Positions 1 through 7,750 of a DNA stretch of 7,975 bases are shown piece by piece. This DNA is from Pseudomonadota bacterium. GTDB taxonomy: Bacteria; Pseudomonadota; Gammaproteobacteria; Steroidobacterales; Steroidobacteraceae. The notes beneath the pieces were generated by a model, which saw only the letters and a list, made by a program, of their open reading frames with translations, did not search any database and had not been told where the DNA came from. How positions within the stretch are numbered: position 1 is the first letter of the stretch; each line of letters begins with the position of its first letter. The DNA is taken from assembly GCA_021808035.1 (NCBI GenBank), contig JAKBCG010000107.1:1-7975 (forward strand). The letters are read 5' to 3'. The translations under genes and the position numbers were made by a program.

Positions 1-1
1 A

Positions 2-901
<900 letters not shown>

Positions 902-924
902 ATCGGGTCCCGGAGTCAAATCAA

Positions 925-1673
<749 letters not shown>

Positions 1674-1677
<4 letters not shown>

Positions 1678-2978
1678 ACACCGCCAGGGACAAGGACGCG
1701 GCGCTGCGCTCGTTCGAAGCCGCGTGGCGCGCACGGCCCGCGGATCGGATCGCGGCGACCCGCACCGACGCGATGCAGCGGTTCCTCGCGCTCGGCCTGC
1801 CGGGTGCGCGCGACGAGAGCTGGCGCTACACGAACCTGCGCGCGCTCGCCGGCCGCCCGTTCGTCGACGCCGAGCCGGCCCCGTCCGCGCGCGCCTCCTG
1901 GCTCGCCGGCTTCTGCGGGTCCGCGGTCGAGATCGTGAACGGCCGGCCGTCGCCCGCCGCGATCGAGTCCGTCGGCGATCCGGCGCTGTCGATCGAAAGC
2001 CTGCGTGCGGCGATCGACCGCGATCCGGCGTCGCTCGCCGCGCGCCTGGAGTCGATCGGCGCCGCGGAATCGGAACGCTGGGCCCTGCTCAACCGCGCAC
2101 TGTTCGTCGACGGACTGCGCGTGCGCATCGCCGGCCGCGCCACCGCGCCGCTGTTGATCGTGCACTCGGCCGAATCGGCCCGGGACGACGCGGCGGTGCA
2201 CTCGCGCGTGATCGTCGAAGTCGATGCCGGCGCCGAGGCGACGATCATCGAGCATCACCTCGGCGGCAGCGGGCATGCGACCCTGGTGAACCACGCGACG
2301 CAGCTGCATCTCGCGCCGGGCGCGTCGGTCGATCACTATCGGGTGTTCTCGAGCGACGATCGCACCACCCACTTCGACGCGCTCGAAGTGGTGCAGGCCG
2401 CCGACAGCCGCTGCCGGCAGTTCACGGTCGCGATCGGCGGCGCGCTGGTCCGCGCGAATCTGAGCGGCCGGCTCGACGCGCCCGGCGCCGAGCACGACAG
2501 CCACGCGCTGCTGGTCGGACGCGCCGCCCGGCAGGTCGACTGCGTGAACGCGATCGTGCACGCCGCCTCGCGCACGACCAGCCGGCAGACCGCCCGCGCG
2601 CTCGCCGCGGGCTCGAGCCGCGTCGTGTTCAACAGCCGCGTGCTCGTCGAGGCGGGTACGGCCGGCGCGTCGTCGAACCAGTCCTGTCGCGGATTGCTGC
2701 TGTCGCCGACCGCCGAGATCGACACACGGCCGCAGCTCGAGATCCTCGCGGACGACGTGAAGTGCGCGCACGGGGCGACCACCGGTCGCCTCGACCCGAA
2801 CATGCTGTTCTACCTGCTCTCGCGCGGCATCGACCGCGCGGCCGCCCAGACCTTGCTGATCTACGCGTTCCTCGACGACCTGCTGACCGGGATGTCGCTC
2901 CCGGGCGCGCGCCGCGCGATCGAGGACGCGCTGATCGGCGAATTGCCCGGTGCGGACCTGCTGAGGTCGACCCGGTGA
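1674..2978 (+). CDS. sufD: Fe-S cluster assembly scaffold protein SufD
   Basis: SufD pairs with SufB and SufC in the cluster assembly scaffold and is linked to iron acquisition by the complex. It has 434 residues (E. coli about 423). The N-terminal helical part has the family motif ESWRYTNL (48-55). The middle is the variable beta-helix, and the C-terminal third is well conserved (NSRVLVEAGTAGASSNQSCRGLLLS, then CAHGATTGRLDPNMLFYLLSRGI). Cys364 and His366 in C-A-H-G correspond to the conserved pair near E. coli Cys358/His360, where the His is functionally important. The GTG start shares the four bases GTGA with the sufC stop, and GAGGG (1660-1664) lies nine bases upstream, which suggests translational coupling. 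As in other SufD proteins the N-terminal half is the least conserved, so the call rests on the C-terminal part and operon position. Confidence 0.95.
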
Positions 2979-4249
2979 GCGGCGCGGCCCGCACTCCGGT
3001 TCGCCCGGCGGAGCCCGCGCCGTTCGACGTCGAGGCGATGCGCCGGGAGTTCCCGGTGCTCACCCGGCTCGTGCACGGTCATCCGCTCGCCTACCTCGAC
3101 AACGGCGCCTCGTCGCAGGCCCCGCGGCGGGTCCTCGAGGCGGTCGACGACTACGCGCGCTCGCACCACGCGAACGTGCATCGCGGCGTGCACACCTTGA
3201 GCGAGGAGGCGACCGCGCGATACGAGGGGGCGCGCGACCGCGTCGCCCGGTGGCTGAACGCGGCCTCGCGGACCGAGATCGTGTTCACGCGCGGGACCAC
3301 CGAGGCGGTGAACCTGGTCGCGCAGAGCTACGCACGGCCGCGGCTGCGCGCCGGCGACGAGGTGCTGATCACGCACCTCGAGCACCATGCGAACATCGTG
3401 CCCTGGCAGATGGTCTGCGCGCAGACCGGCGCGAAGCTCGTCGTCGCGCCGATCGATGCGCGTGGCGAGGTCGATCCTGACGCGGTCGAGGCGCTGATGG
3501 GTCCGCGGACCCGGGTGTTCGCGTGCGCGCACGTGTCAAACGCGCTCGGCACGGTGCTCCCGGTCGAGCGGCTGGTGGCGAGCGCGCGAGCGCGCGGGAT
3601 CGCGACCCTGGTCGACGGCGCGCAGGCGGTCCCCCACTGCGACGTCGACGTGCGCGCGCTGGGATGCGACTTCTACGCGTTGTCCGGCCACAAGATGTAC
3701 GCCCCGACCGGGATCGGCGTGCTCTACGGGCGCGAGTCGATGCTCGAGGACATGCCGCCGTGGCAGGGCGGCGGCGACATGATCCTCACGGTGAGCTTCG
3801 AGCGGACGACCTACAATGCGCTGCCCTACAAGTTCGAGGCCGGAACGCCCAACATCGTCGGCGCGGTCGGACTCGGCGCGGCGATCGATTTCCTCGGGTC
3901 GATCGACCGGCGGGGAGCGCACGCGCACGAGGCGGCGCTGCTCGAGCACGCGCACGCCGCGCTCGTGCGGATCCCCGGCCTGCGGCTGATCGGCACCGCG
4001 CGCCGCAAGCTGGGCCTGGTCTCGTTCCTGGTCGACGGCGTTCACCCGCACGATCTCGGCACGGTGCTCGACCAGGACGGCATCGCGATCCGCACCGGTC
4101 ATCACTGCGCGATGCCGGTGATGGATTACTACGGGATACCGGCGACCGCGCGCGCGTCGTTCGCCTTCTACAACACGTTCGACGAGATCGACCGCCTGGC
4201 GCTCTCGGTCGAGCGCGCACGCCGCATGTTCGGCGGGGATGTCGTCTGA
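2975..4249 (+). CDS. sufS: Cysteine desulfurase SufS (group II, PLP-dependent)
   Basis: SufS converts L-cysteine to alanine and holds the released sulfur as a persulfide on its active-site cysteine, feeding the SUF pathway. The 424-residue protein has FPVL..LAYLDNGASSQ at the N-terminus, His137 in EHHANIVPWQ (stacks on PLP), D214 and Q217 in DGAQAVPH, the PLP lysine K240 in SGHKMYAPTGIG, and catalytic C378 in RTGHHCAMPVM. These residues sit at a constant offset of 14 from E. coli SufS (H123, K226, C364), so the extra length is N-terminal. The GTG start overlaps the sufD stop by four bases and follows GAGG (2963-2966). An ATG at 3038, just before RREFPVL, is a less likely alternative. His359 in HPHD lies 19 residues before C378, matching B. 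subtilis SufS His342, the zinc-exchange residue used with SufU. sufU follows directly. Confidence 0.97.
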   Translation: MSGAARTPVRPAEPAPFDVEAMRREFPVLTRLVHGHPLAYLDNGASSQAPRRVLEAVDDYARSHHANVHRGVHTLSEEATARYEGARDRVARWLNAASRTEIVFTRGTTEAVNLVAQSYARPRLRAGDEVLITHLEHHANIVPWQMVCAQTGAKLVVAPIDARGEVDPDAVEALMGPRTRVFACAHVSNALGTVLPVERLVASARARGIATLVDGAQAVPHCDVDVRALGCDFYALSGHKMYAPTGIGVLYGRESMLEDMPPWQGGGDMILTVSFERTTYNALPYKFEAGTPNIVGAVGLGAAIDFLGSIDRRGAHAHEAALLEHAHAALVRIPGLRLIGTARRKLGLVSFLVDGVHPHDLGTVLDQDGIAIRTGHHCAMPVMDYYGIPATARASFAFYNTFDEIDRLALSVERARRMFGGDVV

Positions 4250-4704
4250 TGGAACTGCAGGATCTGTACCGCGACGTGATCCTCGATCACAATCGCAGCC
4301 CGCGCAACTTCGGTCCGCTCGAGGGGTCCTCGACGGACGTGCAGGGCTCGAATCCGCTGTGCGGCGACCGCCTCACGCTGCACCTGCGCCTCGCCGGCGA
4401 CCGGATCGAGGACGTGCGTTTCGAGGGCCACGGCTGCGCGATCTCGACGGCGTCGGCGTCGCTGATGACCGAGGCGATCAAGGGACGCACGCGTGCCGAG
4501 GCGCTCGCGCTGTTCGACCGCATGCACGCGCTGCTGACCGACGACGCGGCGGTGCCGGACGAGGGTCTCGGCAAGCTCGCGGCGCTGTCCGGCGTGCGGG
4601 AGTTTCCGGCGCGCGTGAAGTGCGCGAGCCTGTGCTGGCATACGCTCGCGAGCGCGCTGCAGTCGTCCGCGCCGGAATCGGTCGGCGCGGTCTCGACCGA
4701 GTGA
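4249..4704 (+). CDS. sufU: Zinc-dependent sulfurtransferase SufU (SUF-type NifU-like protein)
   Basis: SufU accepts persulfide sulfur from SufS and passes it to the SufBCD scaffold. It is related to IscU, but in the SUF branch it acts as a zinc-dependent sulfur shuttle in place of SufE. The 151-residue protein begins MELQDLYRDVILDHNRSPRNFG, typical for the family. The zinc ligands are visible: C38 and D40 in NPLCGD, C63 in GHGCAIS, and C125 in RVKCASLCW. The spacings of 2, 23 and 62 residues equal those of B. subtilis SufU (C41, D43, C66, C128). The long gap between the last two cysteines is the insertion that separates SufU from IscU. C129 is an extra cysteine where B. subtilis SufU has a non-cysteine residue, as I recall it. 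The ATG shares its A with the sufS stop (TGATG), which suggests coupled translation. Confidence 0.95.
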   Translation: MELQDLYRDVILDHNRSPRNFGPLEGSSTDVQGSNPLCGDRLTLHLRLAGDRIEDVRFEGHGCAISTASASLMTEAIKGRTRAEALALFDRMHALLTDDAAVPDEGLGKLAALSGVREFPARVKCASLCWHTLASALQSSAPESVGAVSTE

Positions 4705-4717
4705 CCCGGGGGATCCG

Positions 4718-5266
4718 ATGCGAAGCCACGAAAACGAACCCATCGTCGTGCAACGGCAGACCCAGGCGATCGCGATTCCCTCGGGGGTCGAGGTCGAATT
4801 GAAGCCCGGCGTCGTCGGGTACGTGACCCAGGCGCTCGGCGGGAGCTTCACGGTCTACATCGACGGCAACCTGTTCCGGATCGCCGGCGCCGATGCCGAC
4901 GCGATCGGGATGACGCCCGTGAAGCCGCCGGAACTGCCGCCCGGGGCGTCTGAAGCGGACATCCTGAACGTGATCTGGGACCAATTGCGCACCTGCTTCG
5001 ATCCCGAGATCCCGGTGAACATCGTCGACCTCGGGTTGATCTACGAGTGCACGCTCGCGCCGGGTCCGGACGGACGCACGGCGATCATCAAGATGACGCT
5101 GACCGCACCGGGCTGCGGAATGGGCGAGATCCTCGTGCAGGACGTGCGCGAGAAGGTGGAGATCGTGCCGACGATCGCGCGCGCCGACGTCGAGCTGGTT
5201 TTCGATCCGCCTTGGAATCCCGCGCTGATGTCCGAAGCGGCGCGGTTGCAGACGGGCATGCTGTGA
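4718..5266 (+). CDS. sufT: Fe-S cluster assembly/maturation protein SufT (MIP18/DUF59 family)
   Basis: SufT is an auxiliary maturation factor that helps load Fe-S clusters into client enzymes. In Staphylococcus aureus it has been linked to aconitase and lipoate synthase. The 182-residue protein has two parts. Residues from about 10 to 75 form the SufT-specific N-terminal region (IAIPSGVEVELKPG, then YVTQALGGSFTVYIDGNLFRI). Residues from about 82 to the end are the MIP18/DUF59 domain, with D95-P-E-I-P-V followed by NIVDLGLIYE, and MTLTAPGCGMGEIL containing the conserved Cys133. The tail FDPPWNPALMSEAARLQTGML is typical. The N-terminal region separates it from stand-alone DUF59 proteins such as PaaD. 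The ATG lies 13 bases after the sufU stop, with a GGGGGA purine run at 4708-4713 as ribosome binding site. Its place behind sufU supports membership of the same operon. Confidence 0.93.
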   Translation: MRSHENEPIVVQRQTQAIAIPSGVEVELKPGVVGYVTQALGGSFTVYIDGNLFRIAGADADAIGMTPVKPPELPPGASEADILNVIWDQLRTCFDPEIPVNIVDLGLIYECTLAPGPDGRTAIIKMTLTAPGCGMGEILVQDVREKVEIVPTIARADVELVFDPPWNPALMSEAARLQTGML

Positions 5267-5279
5267 GGCGGATCGCCCG

Positions 5280-5591
5280 ATGAGCTGGGTCGACGTCGGC
5301 GCGGAGGGCGACCTCGAGGACGGCCGTGCGATCGGCGTGCGCGCCGGCGAGCGATTCATCGCGATCGCGCGCTGCGAGGGCGGCGTCATGGCGGTCGACG
5401 ACGTGTGCACGCACGACGGCGCGGAGCTCGCCGGCGGCGAGGTCGAGGACTGCGCGATCGCCTGCCCGCGGCACGGTGCGCGCTTCTGCCTGCGCACCGG
5501 CGCCGCATTGACGCCACCCGCCTACGAGGCGATCCGCACCTACGAGGCCAAGGTGGAGGGAGGCCGGATATGGGTCCGCACCGACGATTGA
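5280..5591 (+). CDS. Rieske-type [2Fe-2S] ferredoxin (non-heme iron oxygenase ferredoxin subunit-like)
   Basis: This is a small soluble electron carrier of the Rieske ferredoxin family (BphF/NirD-like). The 103-residue protein consists of a single Rieske domain. The cluster ligands are visible as C43-T-H45 and C62-P-R-H65, giving the pattern C-x-H-(16)-C-x-x-H with two Cys and two His. The flanking text VDDVCTHDGAEL and CPRHGARFCLRTG is typical of dioxygenase ferredoxin components. There is no signal peptide or membrane anchor, unlike bc1-complex Rieske proteins. The ATG lies 13 bases after the sufT stop, and GAGG (5265-5268) overlaps that stop. No oxygenase or reductase component is visible nearby, so its redox partner is unknown. 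Its position suggests it either supplies electrons to Fe-S assembly or is simply a co-transcribed Fe-S client; both are inferences. Confidence 0.92.
   Translation: MSWVDVGAEGDLEDGRAIGVRAGERFIAIARCEGGVMAVDDVCTHDGAELAGGEVEDCAIACPRHGARFCLRTGAALTPPAYEAIRTYEAKVEGGRIWVRTDD
5555..5563 (+). promoter_or_regulatory. Strong Shine-Dalgarno sequence inside the ferredoxin gene
   Basis: GGAGGGAGG lies within the last codons of the ferredoxin gene, six bases before the ATG at 5570. It is one of the strongest ribosome binding sites in the window. It decides the phosphatase start at 5570, because the same frame is open for a further 165 bases upstream without any comparable site or conserved protein. Confidence 0.8.
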
Positions 5592-6100
5592 CGCTGCTGC
5601 GCCACGGCCAGGCGCATCCGGCGGTCGACGGCGACGATCGCGTACGGGCGCTCACGAAGCGCGGCGTGCGCCAGGCGGAGGCCGTGGGGCGGCGCCTGCG
5701 CGCGCTCGGCTGGGTGCCGGATCTCGTCGTCGCGAGCCCGGCGACACGCACCGCGGCGACCGCCGAGATCGTCGCGCGCGCCTGCGGCCTCGGCGCCCGC
5801 CGGGTGTTCCGCGCCGAACCGCTGTACGGCGCCGATCCCGGTACGATCTGGCGGGTAGTCGCCGACACGGCACCGGAGGTGAGGCATGTGTTGATCTGCG
5901 GTCACAACCCGGGTCTCAGCGAACTCGCGAGCCGGCTCGGACCACGCCCCGAGTCGCGCCACCTCGGCACCGGCGCGCTCGCGAGCGCGGTCTGGGACCG
6001 GGGCGGCTGGGACGAGATCGATCCCGGCGACGCGGTGCGGTGCGACCGCGAGGAGCCGGAGGATCACGCGGCCGGTCCGGCCTGCCGCGCTCACGACTGA
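5570..6100 (+). CDS. sixA: SixA-like histidine phosphatase (phosphoglycerate mutase-like superfamily)
   Basis: This is a short histidine phosphatase of the SixA branch. SixA in E. coli dephosphorylates phosphohistidine on phosphotransfer proteins such as ArcB and NPr. The 176-residue protein has the catalytic signature L-L-R11-H12-G13 near the start, where H12 is the phosphorylated nucleophile. Then come L-T-K-R-G-V-R-Q-A-E, the SPATRTAATAEIVA segment (SixA-type, corresponding to S-x-A-x-R-A-x-Q-T-A), and the second catalytic histidine H112 in CGHNPGLSELA. The ATG at 5570 is set by the strong GGAGGGAGG site, so the gene overlaps the end of the ferredoxin gene by 22 bases in another frame. The last 20 or so residues are acidic and unconserved. 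The physiological substrate cannot be told from sequence, so the symbol denotes the subfamily. Confidence 0.85.
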   Translation: MGPHRRLTLLRHGQAHPAVDGDDRVRALTKRGVRQAEAVGRRLRALGWVPDLVVASPATRTAATAEIVARACGLGARRVFRAEPLYGADPGTIWRVVADTAPEVRHVLICGHNPGLSELASRLGPRPESRHLGTGALASAVWDRGGWDEIDPGDAVRCDREEPEDHAAGPACRAHD

Positions 6101-6489
6101 CCGCGATGCAGTTTCACCAGGCGGCGCCGGTCGCGCTTGTCCGGTCGCGACTCGGGCCGCGGCCGCGACGCGGCGGCGAGGCGCGCGCTTTCGCCGAGCG
6201 CCGCGCGACGCGCCGCGCTCGCGTCGGTCTCGCGGTAGTGGGTGCGCGCCTCGGGCGCAGGACCGCGGCGCTCGGGCAGACCCAGCACCTCGAACTCGGC
6301 GACGATCCCTCCCAGCATCACGGCGATATGGTCGCCGATCGCGACCCGCCGCGACGGCTTCGCCCGATCCCCGTTCACGCGCACCTTGCCGCCACCGATC
6401 GCCTCGACGGCCGAGCCGCGGGTCCTGTAGAAACGCGCGTACCACAACCACTGGTCGAGTCGACGGCTTGCGGCGGATTCCTCGGTCAC
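6091..6489 (-). CDS. hslR: Heat shock protein 15 (Hsp15), S4-domain ribosome-associated RNA-binding protein
   Basis: Hsp15 binds free 50S ribosomal subunits that still carry a nascent chain with tRNA and helps recycle these stalled subunits. In E. coli it is induced by heat shock. The 132-residue protein matches the usual length of about 133. The S4 RNA-binding domain fills roughly residues 9-70: [15 protein letters not shown], then [22 protein letters not shown]. The central [15 protein letters not shown] and the basic tail [16 protein letters not shown] are typical of HslR and distinguish it from RluB-like S4 proteins. The start is a GTG at 6489, which aligns with the family N-terminus. No convincing Shine-Dalgarno sequence precedes it, and a TATTAT box lies only 8 bases upstream. 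The gene runs toward the phosphatase gene and overlaps it by 10 bases. Confidence 0.93.
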   Translation of the reverse strand: MTEESAASRRLDQWLWYARFYRTRGSAVEAIGGGKVRVNGDRAKPSRRVAIGDHIAVMLGGIVAEFEVLGLPERRGPAPEARTHYRETDASAARRAALGESARLAAASRPRPESRPDKRDRRRLVKLHRGQS

Positions 6490-6496
6490 GGCTGGC

Positions 6497-6502
6497 TATA
6501 AT
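6497..6502 (+). promoter_or_regulatory. Sigma70-type -10 box for kbl-tdh
   Basis: TATAAT is a perfect match to the -10 consensus in a very GC-rich region, 49 bases before the kbl start. No good -35 hexamer is visible at 16-18 bases upstream: the candidate positions read CGGATT or similar, and TTGCGG at 6468-6473 is 23 bases away. A transcription start near 6509 would give a leader of about 42 bases. The promoter may need an activator. Confidence 0.55.
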
Positions 6503-6503
6503 A
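6498..6503 (-). promoter_or_regulatory. Possible -10 box for hslR
   Basis: Read on the minus strand this is TATTAT, five of six matches to TATAAT. A start 6-8 bases downstream would fall at about 6490-6492, almost exactly on the hslR GTG (6489). No matching -35 element is visible. The overlap with the + strand box means the two promoters could not be occupied at once. Confidence 0.35.
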
Positions 6504-6521
6504 CCGGACCGCAAAAAACGG

Positions 6522-6533
6522 CGGCGTACGCCG
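6522..6533. repeat. 12-base perfect palindrome in the kbl leader
   Basis: CGGCGTACGCCG is a perfect inverted repeat centred between 6527 and 6528. It lies about 14-25 bases after the predicted kbl transcription start and 8 bases before the GGAG of kbl. It could be an operator half-site pair, a small RNA hairpin with a GTAC loop, or chance in GC-rich sequence. Confidence 0.35.
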
Positions 6534-6550
6534 GCGGACACGGAGCTTCG

Positions 6551-7741
6551 GTGAAAGGCGAATTCTTCGATCGACTGCGACGGGAGACGGAGGGCCTGGA
6601 GGCGGCGGGCCTGCTGAAACGAGAGCGGATCATCGGTTCACCGCAGGGTCCGACGGTGCGGCTCGCGGACGGCCGCGAGCTCGTGAACCTGTGCGCGAAC
6701 AACTACCTGGGCCTCGCGGCGCATCCCGCGGTCGTCGCAGCCGCGCATCGCGCGCTCGAGGAGCACGGCTACGGCATGGCCTCGGTGCGCTTCATCTGCG
6801 GGACGCAGAGCGTGCACCGCGCGCTCGAGAAGCGCCTGGCCGAGTACCTGTCGATGGAGGACGCGATCCTCTACTCCTCGTGCTTCGACGCGAACGGCGG
6901 CCTGTTCGAGACCTTGCTCGACGAGCGCGACGCGGTGATCAGCGACGCGCTGAACCACGCGAGCATCATCGACGGCATCCGCCTGTGCAAGGCACGCCGC
7001 CTGCGCTATGCGAACAACGACCTCGGCGAGCTCGAGCGCTGCCTGCGCGAAGCGGGCGACGCGCGCGTCCGACTGATCGCGACGGACGGGGTGTTCTCGA
7101 TGGACGGGTCGATCGCGAAGCTCCGCGGGATCTGCGACCTCGCGGACCGGTACGATGCGCTGGTGATGGTCGACGACTCGCACGCGACCGGCTTCGTCGG
7201 CCCGCGCGGCCGCGGAACCCCGGAAGCCTGCGGCGTCGCCGGCCGGGTCGACATCCTGACCGGCACGCTCGGCAAGGCGCTCGGCGGCGCGAGCGGGGGC
7301 TACGTCGCGGCGCGCGGCGAGGTCGTCGCGTGGCTGCGGCAACGTTCCCGTCCCTACCTCTTCTCGAACAGCATCCCGCCGGTCGTCGCCGGCGCGACGC
7401 TGCAGGTCCTCGACCTGATCGAGGCCTCGGACGAACTGCGCGAACGGCTGCGCGCGAACGCGGCCCATTTCCGCGCACGGATGCAGTCGCTCGGCTACCG
7501 GCTGCTGCCGGGCGAGCATCCGATCGTCCCGGTCATGCTGCACGATGCGCCGCTCGCGGTGCGCCTCGCCGAGCGGATGCTCGCCGAAGGCGTCTACGTG
7601 ATCGCGTTCTCCTACCCGGTCGTCCCGCAGGGCCAGGCGCGGATCCGCACCCAGATGAGCGCCGCGCACACGATCGAGCAGCTGGACCGGGTCGTCGACG
7701 CGTTCGCGCGCGCCGGCCGGGATCTCGACATCATCCAGTAG
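6551..7741 (+). CDS. kbl: 2-amino-3-ketobutyrate CoA ligase (glycine C-acetyltransferase)
   Basis: Kbl is a PLP enzyme that cleaves 2-amino-3-ketobutyrate with CoA to glycine and acetyl-CoA, the second step of threonine breakdown after Tdh. The 396-residue protein is nearly the same length as E. coli Kbl (398). Family features in order are [14 protein letters not shown] (substrate-binding N-terminal region), [33 protein letters not shown]208-D-S-H211-A-T-G-F-V-G contacting PLP, and the PLP lysine K242 in [13 protein letters not shown], matching E. coli K244. The [12 protein letters not shown] and [19 protein letters not shown] stretches favour Kbl over the related BioF, HemA and SPT enzymes. 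The GTG start at 6551 has GGAG (6542-6545) five bases upstream and gives the typical [10 protein letters not shown]-terminus. tdh follows after nine bases, which confirms the function. Confidence 0.97.
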   Translation: MKGEFFDRLRRETEGLEAAGLLKRERIIGSPQGPTVRLADGRELVNLCANNYLGLAAHPAVVAAAHRALEEHGYGMASVRFICGTQSVHRALEKRLAEYLSMEDAILYSSCFDANGGLFETLLDERDAVISDALNHASIIDGIRLCKARRLRYANNDLGELERCLREAGDARVRLIATDGVFSMDGSIAKLRGICDLADRYDALVMVDDSHATGFVGPRGRGTPEACGVAGRVDILTGTLGKALGGASGGYVAARGEVVAWLRQRSRPYLFSNSIPPVVAGATLQVLDLIEASDELRERLRANAAHFRARMQSLGYRLLPGEHPIVPVMLHDAPLAVRLAERMLAEGVYVIAFSYPVVPQGQARIRTQMSAAHTIEQLDRVVDAFARAGRDLDIIQ

Positions 7742-7744
7742 GAG
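7740..7744 (+). promoter_or_regulatory. tdh ribosome binding site overlapping the kbl stop
   Basis: AGGAG spans the last two bases of the kbl TAG stop and the first three bases of the gap. It lies six bases before the tdh ATG at 7751. Ribosomes finishing kbl would cover this site, so the two genes are likely translated in a linked way. Confidence 0.7.
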
Positions 7745-7750
7745 CCCCCG

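Larger units (their letters stand above)
6490..6550. promoter_or_regulatory. Divergent intergenic region between hslR and kbl
   Basis: These 61 bases separate two divergent genes and are clearly more AT-rich at 6497-6518 than the surrounding sequence. They hold TATAAT on the + strand, TATTAT on the - strand at nearly the same place, an A6 run (6513-6518), a 12-base palindrome (6522-6533) and the kbl ribosome binding site GGAG (6542-6545). Both promoters probably lie here; this is inferred from box sequence and gene orientation. Confidence 0.6.

Noticed and set aside
1724..2974. Upstream extension of the sufS frame through sufD
   Set aside because: No resemblance to any protein; SufS homology starts after the GTG at 2975, which overlaps the sufD stop.
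3574..3600. Alternating GC run inside sufS (GCGCGCGAGCGCGCGG)
   Set aside because: It encodes ordinary residues (S-A-R-A-R-G) of the SufS fold and reflects base composition, not a repeat element.
5540..6541. Long minus-strand open frame covering the phosphatase gene and hslR in another frame
   Set aside because: Arg-rich composition without motifs; hslR in its own frame is clearly the real gene on that strand.
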